DNA of 64,000 nucleotides. It comes from Peronospora farinosa (taxonomy: Eukaryota; Oomycota; Peronosporomycetes; Peronosporales; Peronosporaceae). This document shows, in pieces, positions 46,868 to 56,156 of the stretch. The stretch lies in the NCBI GenBank assembly GCA_947646735.1, contig CANTFK010000633.1:1-64000 (forward strand). The letters run 5' to 3'. The stretch's first letter is position 1; every line of letters starts with the position of its first letter. Below the pieces are notes generated by a model. That model was not told the DNA's origin. It ran no database searches and saw only the letters and a list, made by a program, of their open reading frames with translations. The position numbers were made by a program, and so were the translations under genes.

Positions 46868-47935
46868 CGACCCTCAGCTGTCTCTGTCTCTATCTCTCGC
46901 TGTCTCTGTCTCTGGCTGTCTCTCTTTCCCCCTCTCTCTCGCGTCGATAGCTTCAGTTGGACGGTCGACTCTGAAAATTTCACGAATGAATACGTAATTT
47001 AGAAAAAAAATATTTGGTTTCAAAAGCATCATTTATTTTGGGTCGTTGATCTTTTTGGGTCTCTGGATCCTTTTTAGAAGGTGACACATGGCTACATTTG
47101 TGACTGTAACCCTCCAGCCGCATTTCCATACTCGTTGGCAGCATACCATGGTTACTACAAGTCCTCATGTTATTAGTGTTGTATCTCCTTCATTCATCGT
47201 ATTGACATTAGTCACAAGGCTCAACGACAACACAGTCAAGTAAGGATCAAATCCACCGGTCTCCATGCTATTAAGTTAACAGCCACGACGATGCCGACAA
47301 TATTCACGCTCACACACGGCCAGCAACTTCATTCTCCACTACGAGTTACTCTCCTACTTGCTCATGACTTTGAGAGAGATTTGAATGTCGCCGACTTGAC
47401 GGAAGCAGGCGTAAACCTTTTGATGAAATGCCAGTTGTAGACGCTCCTCTCCTTGGGAGACGAGCTTGCTGTCAAAGACAGTCTTGATAATATCATACGC
47501 TGCTATGGTCGAGCAGGGGCAGTATTTTTTTGGTTAGGGGCGTGACTTTAGTTCTAGTACTTTGGCGGCATTGTCATTATGGAAGGGATTACAACGCATA
47601 ACTTAGATCGAGTTCATTCGAAAGGATGAAGATTGTAGAGTGCAATCATGCAACTTGGTGGAGAGAACTGGCACATTGACAAGAGTTAAGAATCAACCGC
47701 TAACATCTTCATGTATTATAACTATGTTTTGTCTCCTATCTCCAGACCTACGAAGGTCTGAGAATTGTAAATGTTGATCACAACAAGTATGTCTTCGACA
47801 TAAAAACTTCCGTAGCGCTGTCGACTTGATTCCAACGTCATGTCGCTTTGTATCATACGAGACCGATTGCCGCTTGTCGAAGCACTCAACGACATCTATA
47901 CTATACATCACTCGTATGATTCAAACCGATCGCGT
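46868..47935. other. Intergenic region with CT-rich microsatellite
   Basis: Starts with an imperfect (CTGTCT)n/(CT)n tract at about 46877-46942, directly upstream of the UBR1 start codon (GA-rich on the gene's sense strand). The rest, to the end of the ankyrin/FYVE-like gene, shows no gene; small frames at 46980-47168 and 47693-47911 have no features. Confidence 0.6.
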
Positions 47936-49942
47936 TCAATCGTACTTCTCCACGAACGGCGTCGGAAAGGAAAATTTGTCGTTGTTGTCCAGCTCGGATG
48001 CCCTCTCCGAGGCAGTCGTGGAACCGCCCGTTCCTCGGTACGACTTGCGCTGCTCCGTTGGCAAACGAATCTCCATCTCGGCCACGCGCGTCATAGTCGT
48101 AGTAAGCAGCAACATGGCCTCATTATACTGCCTCTCTTGGTCTGCCACACGAGTCATAAGGATCTTGTTGCACTCCTCCAACGTAGCCACACGGTACTGC
48201 AGAACGCTCACATCAATGGCGTGGTGGTCACTTTCCGTAAGACTCATCACCGTGTCGCTACTTGCAGTGTTATTATCGGGTTGTCGGCCCCCGCTCAGTA
48301 TCCGATTAGGTCGCGCTCCAATCGTGTTGGTGCTATACCGCAGGTTCATCTGTGGACCAAGAAGATTCGAAGGCCGGCCCACCGTCGAATGTGTAGACCC
48401 AGCACGCGTCGTACGGGTACTGTTCAGTCGAGATCCGAGCAAATTACTGGGGCGGGTAGTACTTGATGGCAAGCTACTATTGCTAATCGTGTCCATTGCT
48501 TCAGGAATTGTAGAAGATGCAGATACCGTCGATGGAGCCGACGTCGAACCCATGCAGCGTAAATTAGGACCTTTCTTGTCAATCGGCGGACCGGTGCCAG
48601 AAATGTGGCTTCCCGACGCGCGTGTGGATCGAACACCGACAACGCCAACAGTCGGCGTAGTGTTCGACAACATTGGCCCATTGCGGTGGATTCGGTAGCA
48701 GTCGCCGCACGCAGAACGCTTTTTCACGAAGTTCGGCAAGATGATTCTGCCAGCCACGTGCTTCTTGCACAAATATACGAAGCACCCCTTGCACTGATAC
48801 TTCTTGCGGAACATGGAAAACTTTCTGTAGCATACGCCGCATACGCCAGCGTTGTGCTCGGGCTCATAAATCGGCCGCTCATAAGCAGCATCATCAGCAG
48901 TCGCAGGAGCAGGAGATTCTGAAATCTCGCAAGTGCTCTTAGTCCGCGCAGGACCCTGTGGGGGGGCGCCACGCGTCAGCGTGGCCACTGATGTCGGAGG
49001 CGGGGACAACGTGTCTGTCACCATTACCTGCGGAGCGCTTTCAGTCTTCCGCAGGAGCGATATTGACTTGGACACATTCGAGTGTGACTGCACAAGTGCC
49101 CCATCTACAAAGCTAAGTGTCGTCACCATGTTCTGGCTATTTTCAAAAGGATTTTGCGATGCCCCCAGGTCAAAAGAAGCTCCGATCGGGCTCGACTGCG
49201 GCAACGATGCATTCGGGCCATTCATCGATGGTGGGTTCAGCATGCTCTGGCGCAGCAACTGGCTCTGCATTTCAATATCACGCTTGACGTCTTCATATTC
49301 AAAGGCGTCGTCGTCGTCCTCACTGAGATCCATATATTCCTGTTCTGCGCGCTGAAGCATCTCCAGGCTTCCCTGCGGTAGCTGCATCTCCTTGGCAAGC
49401 TGAATGACCGTCTTACCGGCGGGTGTCTCCTCCATTAACGAACTGGGTCGTGCATCCACCAGCAACCTCAGCGTTTCCAAGGGGGCGCATGCCTTGACTG
49501 CAATCTGAATTGGCAAGTACTGCGCATTGTTCTTGGTGACCACTGCTTCGGGGAACGCAGCGAGAAGCGCCCGCACCACCCCTGGCGGAGTGTCGTTCTC
49601 TGTACAAGCCCAGTGTAGCGGCAGCATGCCGTGATGGTCCTTGTGTCGTGCAAGCTGCGGCTCGGACGCCACTCGTTCGATGAGCGTAGTCCACTTGCCC
49701 ATTTCGGCTAATCTTATGCCTTCTTTAAAGTGCGGACGCGAACTGCGGTCCACACCCAATGAGTCGGCGCGCAGGGAGCGACGCGATGCGTCTAATGGCT
49801 TTGTACAGTCCCCGTCTAACTTGTCGCTGTCGCTACTGGTGCTAGTGCTGCTTGTGTCCTTGACTGCAGTGACCACCTTCTTAAGCTCCTTTGATGCTTT
49901 CTGTGCTGAGGACGCAGCTGCAAACTGCTCCGGCATGGCCAT
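47936..49942 (-). CDS. Ankyrin-repeat, FYVE-like zinc finger and coiled-coil protein
   Basis: Single exon of 668 residues from MAMPEQFAAASS. Ankyrin repeats occupy about 74-190 (DHHGMLPLHWACTENDTPPG, then AQYLPIQIAVKACAPLETLR). A low-complexity Ser/Thr/Pro linker follows. At about 364-415 is a FYVE-like double zinc cluster: CGVCYRKFSMFRKKYQC, CKKH and a closing CGDCYRIH. The canonical basic patch R(R/K)HHCR is degenerate (KKYQCKGC), so phosphoinositide binding is uncertain. A Ser/Thr/Arg-rich stretch and a coiled coil at about 572-628 (LQYRVATLEECNKILMTRVA) precede the C terminus. Oomycetes encode many FYVE-type fusions of this kind; a role in endomembrane scaffolding is inference. The open frame extends further upstream, but only from a GTG. 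Confidence 0.8.
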   Translation of the reverse strand: MAMPEQFAAASSAQKASKELKKVVTAVKDTSSTSTSSDSDKLDGDCTKPLDASRRSLRADSLGVDRSSRPHFKEGIRLAEMGKWTTLIERVASEPQLARHKDHHGMLPLHWACTENDTPPGVVRALLAAFPEAVVTKNNAQYLPIQIAVKACAPLETLRLLVDARPSSLMEETPAGKTVIQLAKEMQLPQGSLEMLQRAEQEYMDLSEDDDDAFEYEDVKRDIEMQSQLLRQSMLNPPSMNGPNASLPQSSPIGASFDLGASQNPFENSQNMVTTLSFVDGALVQSHSNVSKSISLLRKTESAPQVMVTDTLSPPPTSVATLTRGAPPQGPARTKSTCEISESPAPATADDAAYERPIYEPEHNAGVCGVCYRKFSMFRKKYQCKGCFVYLCKKHVAGRIILPNFVKKRSACGDCYRIHRNGPMLSNTTPTVGVVGVRSTRASGSHISGTGPPIDKKGPNLRCMGSTSAPSTVSASSTIPEAMDTISNSSLPSSTTRPSNLLGSRLNSTRTTRAGSTHSTVGRPSNLLGPQMNLRYSTNTIGARPNRILSGGRQPDNNTASSDTVMSLTESDHHAIDVSVLQYRVATLEECNKILMTRVADQERQYNEAMLLLTTTMTRVAEMEIRLPTEQRKSYRGTGGSTTASERASELDNNDKFSFPTPFVEKYD

Positions 49943-52900
49943 GGCTGGTGGGAAGAAAGAAGAAGAACTGCCTTTTCCGATTGTGGCTGCAGGGCCGCTC
50001 AAATGTAAAAAACTGTTGTGCGTTTGTTGTGCATGGGATCGCAGCCTGTTCGAACACTGGCATTCACACTTCACCTTGTGGTACTCACAACTTAACTACC
50101 AAGAGCTACGAGAACAGATTGGCAAGGGTATGACGAAAGAGAAGGAGTCATTGCTTTGGTTTTGTATAAGATGGAAAATGATTGGAGCGTGGAAGCATGG
50201 ACGTTATGCTGGACACGAGGGTCGAAATACCGGACTCTTGATGCCCATCACCACGACAGAACACCACGTGGGGTCTTATTACCCCACAAGTTGTGTCACA
50301 TCGCGAACGTCCAGAAGCTGGCGACGTTGTTAACTATATAGCGAACCATTGCCATACCCTGGAAAATAAACCTCTGTGGATGATGCATGATTTGAAAACA
50401 AGTAGTCGACCAGAAGTCACCGGTCTCCGTTACGCAATTATAGTGTGCATTGCTCATGGTACAATGCAATTGGCATCTTTATGAGACTCTGCGTTTGAAT
50501 AAAAGAGGCTGTCCACTAATTGCTATACGGTCGCCAGTACTCAATCAGGCACAACAACCTTCGGCCGAGCTGGCTCGCACGATTTGCTAGAAAAAACAAG
50601 CTGCTGTGGATGATGCGATTGCCATAGAGCTCTGTCCCTTTCACGGTGTCACCATAGGGCTTTTCCCCGTCCACGCGTGCCAACAATGCCTTTTTCATTC
50701 GTCGTGCGATCATGTTAAAGCCTGTCCAAATATTAGTCCATCTCTGGTTGAGGGATATTCGCTTTAGTGTAGATATATTCAGATGAACACATGGTAACAA
50801 TGCCTAGTGTGATCACATCGGGAAATAGGCGATGTTCGTGATACCTGTCAGAGCACCTGAGCATATCAACTTTCGTTTTCAGGTTATGAGCGAGTACAAT
50901 AAATTCCAGCAGTACCTTACATGATGTTAATGTACAACAATTAGTCAAGTCAGTAAACTTGACTAGTCTTTGACTACCACTATGCTTCTGGCTCCTTCAA
51001 ACGATATTTTTGCAGCTTTAGGAGCATTCCACGACTACCTTTATTCCAAGCGTGGTGGTAGATAAAGACTAGGCACAATCGTGAACAATGCTTCAAATAA
51101 TATGATACGGACAGGTCTGCTGCAACGCATACCAAAGTCACTGCAGAGCCTTCATTTGTGCAATGATGACCATGTTCCGCTGACCCAATGAGGCTTTACG
51201 AGCTCGATACCATCTGCAAGCACGAACAAATTCAGATGAGCAGACAGATAATTTGAATCATTTAAATTGCTTAGACTCTACACTTGCCATTGCTAGTCTC
51301 AGTCTTGTGCAAAATTATGGGTTGTTCTAAACACTCACGCCAGTCGTCACTTTGCTTGTAATGTAAGTGTTGTCTCGAGACACACACTCAACTCAGTAAA
51401 CATAACTTAGCAGAGTATCAACATACAGCAGAGGCGCGACACATATCTATCTATGACATGTCATCCATTTTTAGCTGAATCAACTGCTTTTCATGAAGCT
51501 TGCACACGTACTGCTCGCAGGTCATTGCATTCATGTGTTGTTGCAGTAGGTAAGGAAACAAAGTCCTTTTGTAATAGCAAGGTCATTTAGCCTCAAAAAC
51601 AGCGACGACTTGCCGAACGCAAGTGGTGCTCCACCGAATGTCAGACTAACTCGTACATACCGATGATAGTCGATTTGAGGTATCGCAATCCCTGCTTTAT
51701 TCGCGCCCAAATGACACCACCAAGATACATGTTGCCTCCAGTGGACAGACTTGAGAGAAGCAGACGAGTCTAATCATCCTTTAATGGTTACAGGATGTCT
51801 GGTAGTTCCTAAGCCTGGATAGCAACGCCGGTTCCTCGTTCGAGTCATGTGGTTGCACAGGGTGCGGTGACGGCTCTCCGAACTATCTAGCGATGGCACA
51901 TTGACATAGCATCAGACAAACTCCTTGTGTTTTTGTGTCGGTTCGTCGACACTCTTGCTTCGCTACGGCTCAATGTTGCCTCATGCTGGTTTCTCACCAC
52001 TCATGAACGCTGCCAGCGAGCTTTTAGAAACTGTTATCTTGCCCTCGGTCTGGATGAAAGCGATTCATTTGCCTCATTGCCACTCTATAAACGACCTAAA
52101 CTTGGTACGCGATGAGCTCCTCCAGCGGATATAGACTTGATATTCCACGTCTTCGTACGTAGAGCTGCTGATCGTATAAATGATGAGATTTACACCAGTT
52201 TATACGATCAGATGGACGTTTAGATTCGGCTTATGGGGTACCATGCAATATCCCATGAGCCGAATGTAAACGTCCATCTGAACTGACTATGACATCGCGA
52301 TGTCTATTGCTGATCACCTAAGACTTCCGTCATAGTGTGCACAATAACAGCATGTTCCGACTTTATATTCATAAAACCTGCAATATTCTGCTTTATGCCA
52401 CAGTTAGCCTGCTCATCATTATATATGGGACGGATGCATCGCTTCATCGAAGTAAAAAGGTCAGCAGGAGAAACGACTGTAGTTACAAACTTCTGCTGTA
52501 ACACTTTTCTACCAAACAATTCTTACAGCCTTGGTCCGTCCTTGCGATTGTGTCTAGCCAAAACTAAACGAGCCGACGATCATATTCCAAAGCAAAGTGA
52601 CGATTGGCATGAGCGTTTCTGGACAACTCAAGCGAGGACATCGCTACGACTGGTGCGCACGAGACTATTTATTCCAGTTTAATTGTGCAGAGCGTAAGGT
52701 TAGTAAGTTAGTAGTTCAGAAGACGTATCAGCATTTTGTGTGAGCTGCAAAATGGAGAAACGCGATCAGATCCAGTAAACAGCGTCGAAATAGTGTTCGA
52801 CCCAGCGATAAACTGCAACTTTGCTTAACTGTTCCGACCTAAACACTTCGACCAAACGTTTTTAGGACTGATGTCACCAAAATCGTTACTGCAAAAACAA

Positions 52901-53247
52901 CTCGCTGGTTAACTCAAGCGGTACAGCACGTGTCTGGTTAGCCTAAACTATTTATACCGCGAATTAATTATGCCTTGTTGCCAATGCCATCGGCGCTTTT
53001 GCATTGAAGCTTGTCGACAATGGTGTATAGAATGAAGCTGAAAAACTCATTTACATAGCATTCATGGTACCATAATTTAACAAACAATAGCTTCTCCGCT
53101 TCGTCAAGAACTATAAAGTAGTAAAAATCGTCGAGGTCTGATGAAGTGGATTAATGGTCGTGTATTAGGTGGTCATAATCGTACTCAGGATACATGAAAA
53201 CTTGTGCGTCATACGCGTTAGCCCGACAGACACTCGATACCAACGTT
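49943..53247. other. Gene-poor 3.3-kb intergenic region
   Basis: No gene is supported over this stretch, unusually long for this window. Minus-strand frames at 50516-50948 have no recognisable domain, and the plus-strand frames at 49900-50340 are antisense to the 5' end of the ankyrin/FYVE gene. The stretch contains the hairpin described at 52209-52280 and a smaller 12-bp inverted repeat next to it. Confidence 0.5.
52209..52280. repeat. Near-perfect 29-bp inverted repeat (hairpin)
   Basis: Arms at 52209-52237 (starts CAGATGGACGTTTA) and 52252-52280 pair with two mismatches out of 29 around a 14-nt loop. A second, perfect 12-bp inverted repeat (TGATCGTATAAA at 52169-52180, complement at 52199-52210) abuts its left arm, sharing the bases at 52209-52210. 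The structure lies in a gene-poor region and could be a small MITE, a small-RNA precursor, or a recent fold-back duplication. Confidence 0.75.
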
Positions 53248-54427
53248 TTAAACTTGGTTGTACTCTTTGTGTAGGTCGATGACTCGCTGGACATCGCGCT
53301 TGCAGCCCAAGAAGATCGGTGAGCGTTGGTGGATGTGCGTGGGGACGAGGTCGAGGATCCGCTCCGTGCCGGTGGTCGACATACCTCCCGCCTGCTCCAT
53401 AATGAATGACATGGGGTTGCACTCGTACAGCAGACGCAGCTTGCCATCCTTACACTTTTCGCTACCCGGGTAGAGGTAGATGCCTCCATACAGAATAGTT
53501 CGGTGGATGTCGGACACCATACTGCCAACGTAGCGAGCTGCATACGGCTTAACCTTGCACTCGTCGACGAACGCCTTAGTTGCACGATCCCAGTGGGCGT
53601 AATTGCCTTCGTTGCATGAGTAGATGGCCTTGGGCTCGTCCGGGATGCGGATGTCCTTCTGCGAGAGCATAAAGGCACCAATGGTCGGGTCCAGAGTGAA
53701 GCAATGGACGCCCTTTCCCCACGTCAGCACGAGCTGCGTAGAGCTACCATACATGCAGTATCCCGCCGATACAAGTTTGCTGCCAGGCTGTAGAATGTCC
53801 TTGTATCTGTTTTACCATTACAATGTCAGCTATTGCACAATACAATGATACTTTTTCTTCTTTACACAATACGCACCCTCCTTCCGACGAAGCGTCACGT
53901 TGGTAGATTGCAAAGATAGTACCCGTGGACACATTGCAGTCAATGTTAGAGGAGCCGTCGAGTGGGTCAAAGGCGATGCAGTACTTAGTGCCTCCCGACG
54001 AGTGCTCCACATGGATAGGCTCCTCCTCTTCCTCTGAGACCATCACCTCAATCTTGGTCGAGAACTTGAGCGAATTGATAAAGATGTCGTTGGACAGTAC
54101 ATCGAGCTTCTTCACCTGGTCGCCCGTAGCGTTCTCCGAGCCGTCGAGCCCATAGAGACCCGTTAGACCCGCGCGACGTACGGAGCTTGCAATGACCTTG
54201 CAAGCCAACTCGATGGATGTGAAGAGTACACTAAGGTCAGCGTTCCCCTGGATCTCCTTCTCGGCCAAGATGAAGCGCGAGAGTGTGATGGGGTTCGAAT
54301 GATCCACTTGGGTGGACATGATGGAAAAGCGAGTTGAGACGTGGCGGAGTGCGACCGACAACGCAAATTTGTAAATGTCACGAGATCTTGAAGGATGAAG
54401 TGAGACTTGTGACGTTGCCCGTGTCAT
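53248..54427 (-). CDS. FBP: Fructose-1,6-bisphosphatase, class I
   Basis: Two exons: 54427-53877 and 53806-53248, a 70-nt intron (GTGCGT donor, AACAG acceptor, phase 2), 369 residues. The product carries the metal and substrate motif FDPLDGSSNIDCNVSTGT (about 151-168), an acidic metal-binding stretch SEEEEE before it, QPGSKLVSAGYCMYGSST after the splice, and the conserved YVGSMVSDIHRTILYGGIYL near the C terminus. It hydrolyses fructose-1,6-bisphosphate to fructose-6-phosphate in gluconeogenesis. The first ATG gives a 36-residue N-terminal extension rich in Ser, Arg and His (MTRATSQVSLHPSRSR) before MSTQVDHSNP, where typical cytosolic enzymes begin. The extension could target the protein to an organelle or be untranslated. 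Confidence 0.95.
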
Positions 54428-54542
54428 GATGTACCTTTCGAGTCTCGTGAATTTTAATGATTGATCATTGTTTTACTATTTCTTACAGGTAGATAATTGT
54501 CGCTTGAAAGTGCACTGAACATAGCGCACCGAGGATGATTTG

Positions 54543-54665
54543 GACAGAACCTTGCATGGTTGAGTTGGTAATTGAATGAAGCCAGAACTACGTTACTGAG
54601 ATAGACAAACCTCAGGAACGTAGTTGTGGTCACCATCCAATTACCAATTCATGCAAGATTCTGTC
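54543..54665. repeat. Long imperfect hairpin, about 55-bp arms
   Basis: Left arm 54543-54600 (GACAGAACCTTGCATGG...) pairs with right arm 54611-54665 (...CATGCAAGATTCTGTC) around a 10-nt loop (ATAGACAAAC). Paired blocks include CTTGCATG, TTGGTAATTG and GAACTACGTT with small bulges between them. It lies about 115 bp upstream of the FBPase start and about 300 bp downstream of the eEF1B-beta stop. Its shape is like a small-RNA precursor or a MITE; which is not decidable here. Confidence 0.8.
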
Positions 54666-54969
54666 AGGTAAACTGCGTAGGGGCCGATCAATTCCACATT
54701 GTCATGGCTACAGAATTGTGGACGTACACGTCCTAGTCATCGATTAAGTAATGAAACAACCGACACTCAGCTTAAGCCAGTGCTGCGTTTACTGCAAAGA
54801 GATGCTGTACGTCCATCGTGTAACTCGTCTGGTTTCTTCTGAGTTCTTTTCAGCTGTTTTTGTATGTGTTTAATTTCTACTCGTAGCCAGAGAAGCTTGG
54901 CTCAACTCAGCTCCATTGAGCAAGCTTCAGTCTCGGCTTGTAAATGGACGACCATCATGAATTTACCTC

Positions 54970-55632
54970 TTACAGCTTGTTCATGGAAGCCACGTCCACT
55001 GACTGCACGTAGTCCTCAAAGCTCTCAATGGCTTCCGTAATGTCATCGAGCAGCACCATATCGTCAATAATGACACACTGCACCAGCAACTTCTTAATAC
55101 CAAAGGCTACCGGCACAAGCTTGTGGCCCTCACCCCACGTCAGACCTTCCACAGGGAGGGCCTTGATCTTGGCAGCCAGCTCCTCAAGGTCTGTTTCGGC
55201 CTCCCACGGCTTTACCTCAATCACGACCTGCGAGCGCTCCACGGGCTTCTTCTTCTCCTTCTTGGCAGACTTGGCGGCCTCTGCGCGCTTTGCAGCGAGG
55301 GCCTTGGTAGCTTCGTCGTCCTCCTCGTCGTCATCACCGAAAAGGTCGTCGTCATCGTCCTCCTCTTCGTCCTTCTTAGCAGCGGCCTTCTTAGGGGCAG
55401 CAGCCGTTTTGTTCACAAGAATAGAGCGCAGGCCCAACTTGGCAGCCACGTGAACGTACCAGCGGTACACGTTGGCAAATTTGGCAGCGTCCGGGACAGT
55501 GGAAAACTGCTGGAATACGGCCGCATCAGCCGAGCTGAACTTGTATCCTTCAATATAGCTACGGTTGGTCAAGAAACCATTGAGCTTCTTTAGACCAGCG
55601 TCCTGGTTCAAGTTATCGAAGGTGACGCCCAT
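54970..55632 (-). CDS. EEF1B: Translation elongation factor eEF1B, beta (nucleotide exchange) subunit
   Basis: Single exon, 220 residues, start ATG at MGVTFDNLNQ. Residues 10-75 form the GST-C-like N-terminal helical domain (LNGFLTNRSYIEGYKFSSAD), followed by a Lys/Ala linker and an acidic patch (KDEEEDDDDDLFGDDDEEDD, about 90-110) with the EF1B acidic-region signature. The last 90 residues are the exchange domain EF1_GNE (RSQVVIEVKPWEAETDLEE to EDYVQSVDVASMNKL), which reloads GTP on eEF1A. Length and motif order match the beta subunit rather than gamma. It lies between FBPase and BUD13, all on the same strand. Confidence 0.96.
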   Translation of the reverse strand: MGVTFDNLNQDAGLKKLNGFLTNRSYIEGYKFSSADAAVFQQFSTVPDAAKFANVYRWYVHVAAKLGLRSILVNKTAAAPKKAAAKKDEEEDDDDDLFGDDDEEDDEATKALAAKRAEAAKSAKKEKKKPVERSQVVIEVKPWEAETDLEELAAKIKALPVEGLTWGEGHKLVPVAFGIKKLLVQCVIIDDMVLLDDITEAIESFEDYVQSVDVASMNKL

Positions 55633-56156
55633 GGTTTTGCTATTGATTACTTGGTTTTGCCGTATGTGGACTAGATCTGTGAGGGGAATGTTGCGCTTGG
55701 CTGGCCAGGAGCGCGGCCGAAAAGATTCACGAGATTAGCTCGGTCGAGGTTAGCGGCATAGTAAAAGATAGGATGCGGATATGATCGTAGACTTGAAACT
55801 AGGGTAAAATTGGCATTTTTCTGATAATGATAGTATTCCATAAACCGCATTATTAATATTTCTACTGAGCTAGCGATTCGCTATTGGACTGTTCGGAAGT
55901 CTGCATGCTCTATATTGTACGAGTCGCATAAAATCAAACCCATGAGTCCACAAAAGGTAAATACTGCTGGTGCGTTTGCATGAAAGTGCACGAGAGCCTC
56001 TACAAGGGTTTGAAAAAGTGTAATGAAAAGCTCTTTTGACGAAGAATAGAGAGAAAAACAAGAAAAGGTGACAACCAACATCTAATTTGAGAAACATTAC
56101 GACCTGTAGACAGACTACAAGGTACTGTGCAAATGAAGAAAAAGAAAAAAAGGTGT
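55633..56156. other. Intergenic spacer upstream of eEF1B
   Basis: Contains the eEF1B promoter side (about 55633-55800, GC-richer, with no visible gene) and the 3' flank of BUD13. Minus-strand frames at 55870-56241 are Phe/Ser-rich, overlap the BUD13 stop region and have no family features. Confidence 0.45.

Noticed and set aside
46292..47002. 236-codon plus-strand frame
   Set aside because: Antisense to the UBR box exons; the minus strand carries the conserved zinc ligands.
47826..48698. 290-codon plus-strand frame
   Set aside because: Antisense to the ankyrin/FYVE-like gene, which has domain support.
50516..50948. Two minus-strand frames of 94 and 71 codons
   Set aside because: No recognisable domain, frames overlap out of phase and no splice joins them.
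51780..51860. GTTCGAGTC-like word that recalls a tRNA T-arm
   Set aside because: No matching acceptor stem, D-arm or anticodon arm could be laid out around it.
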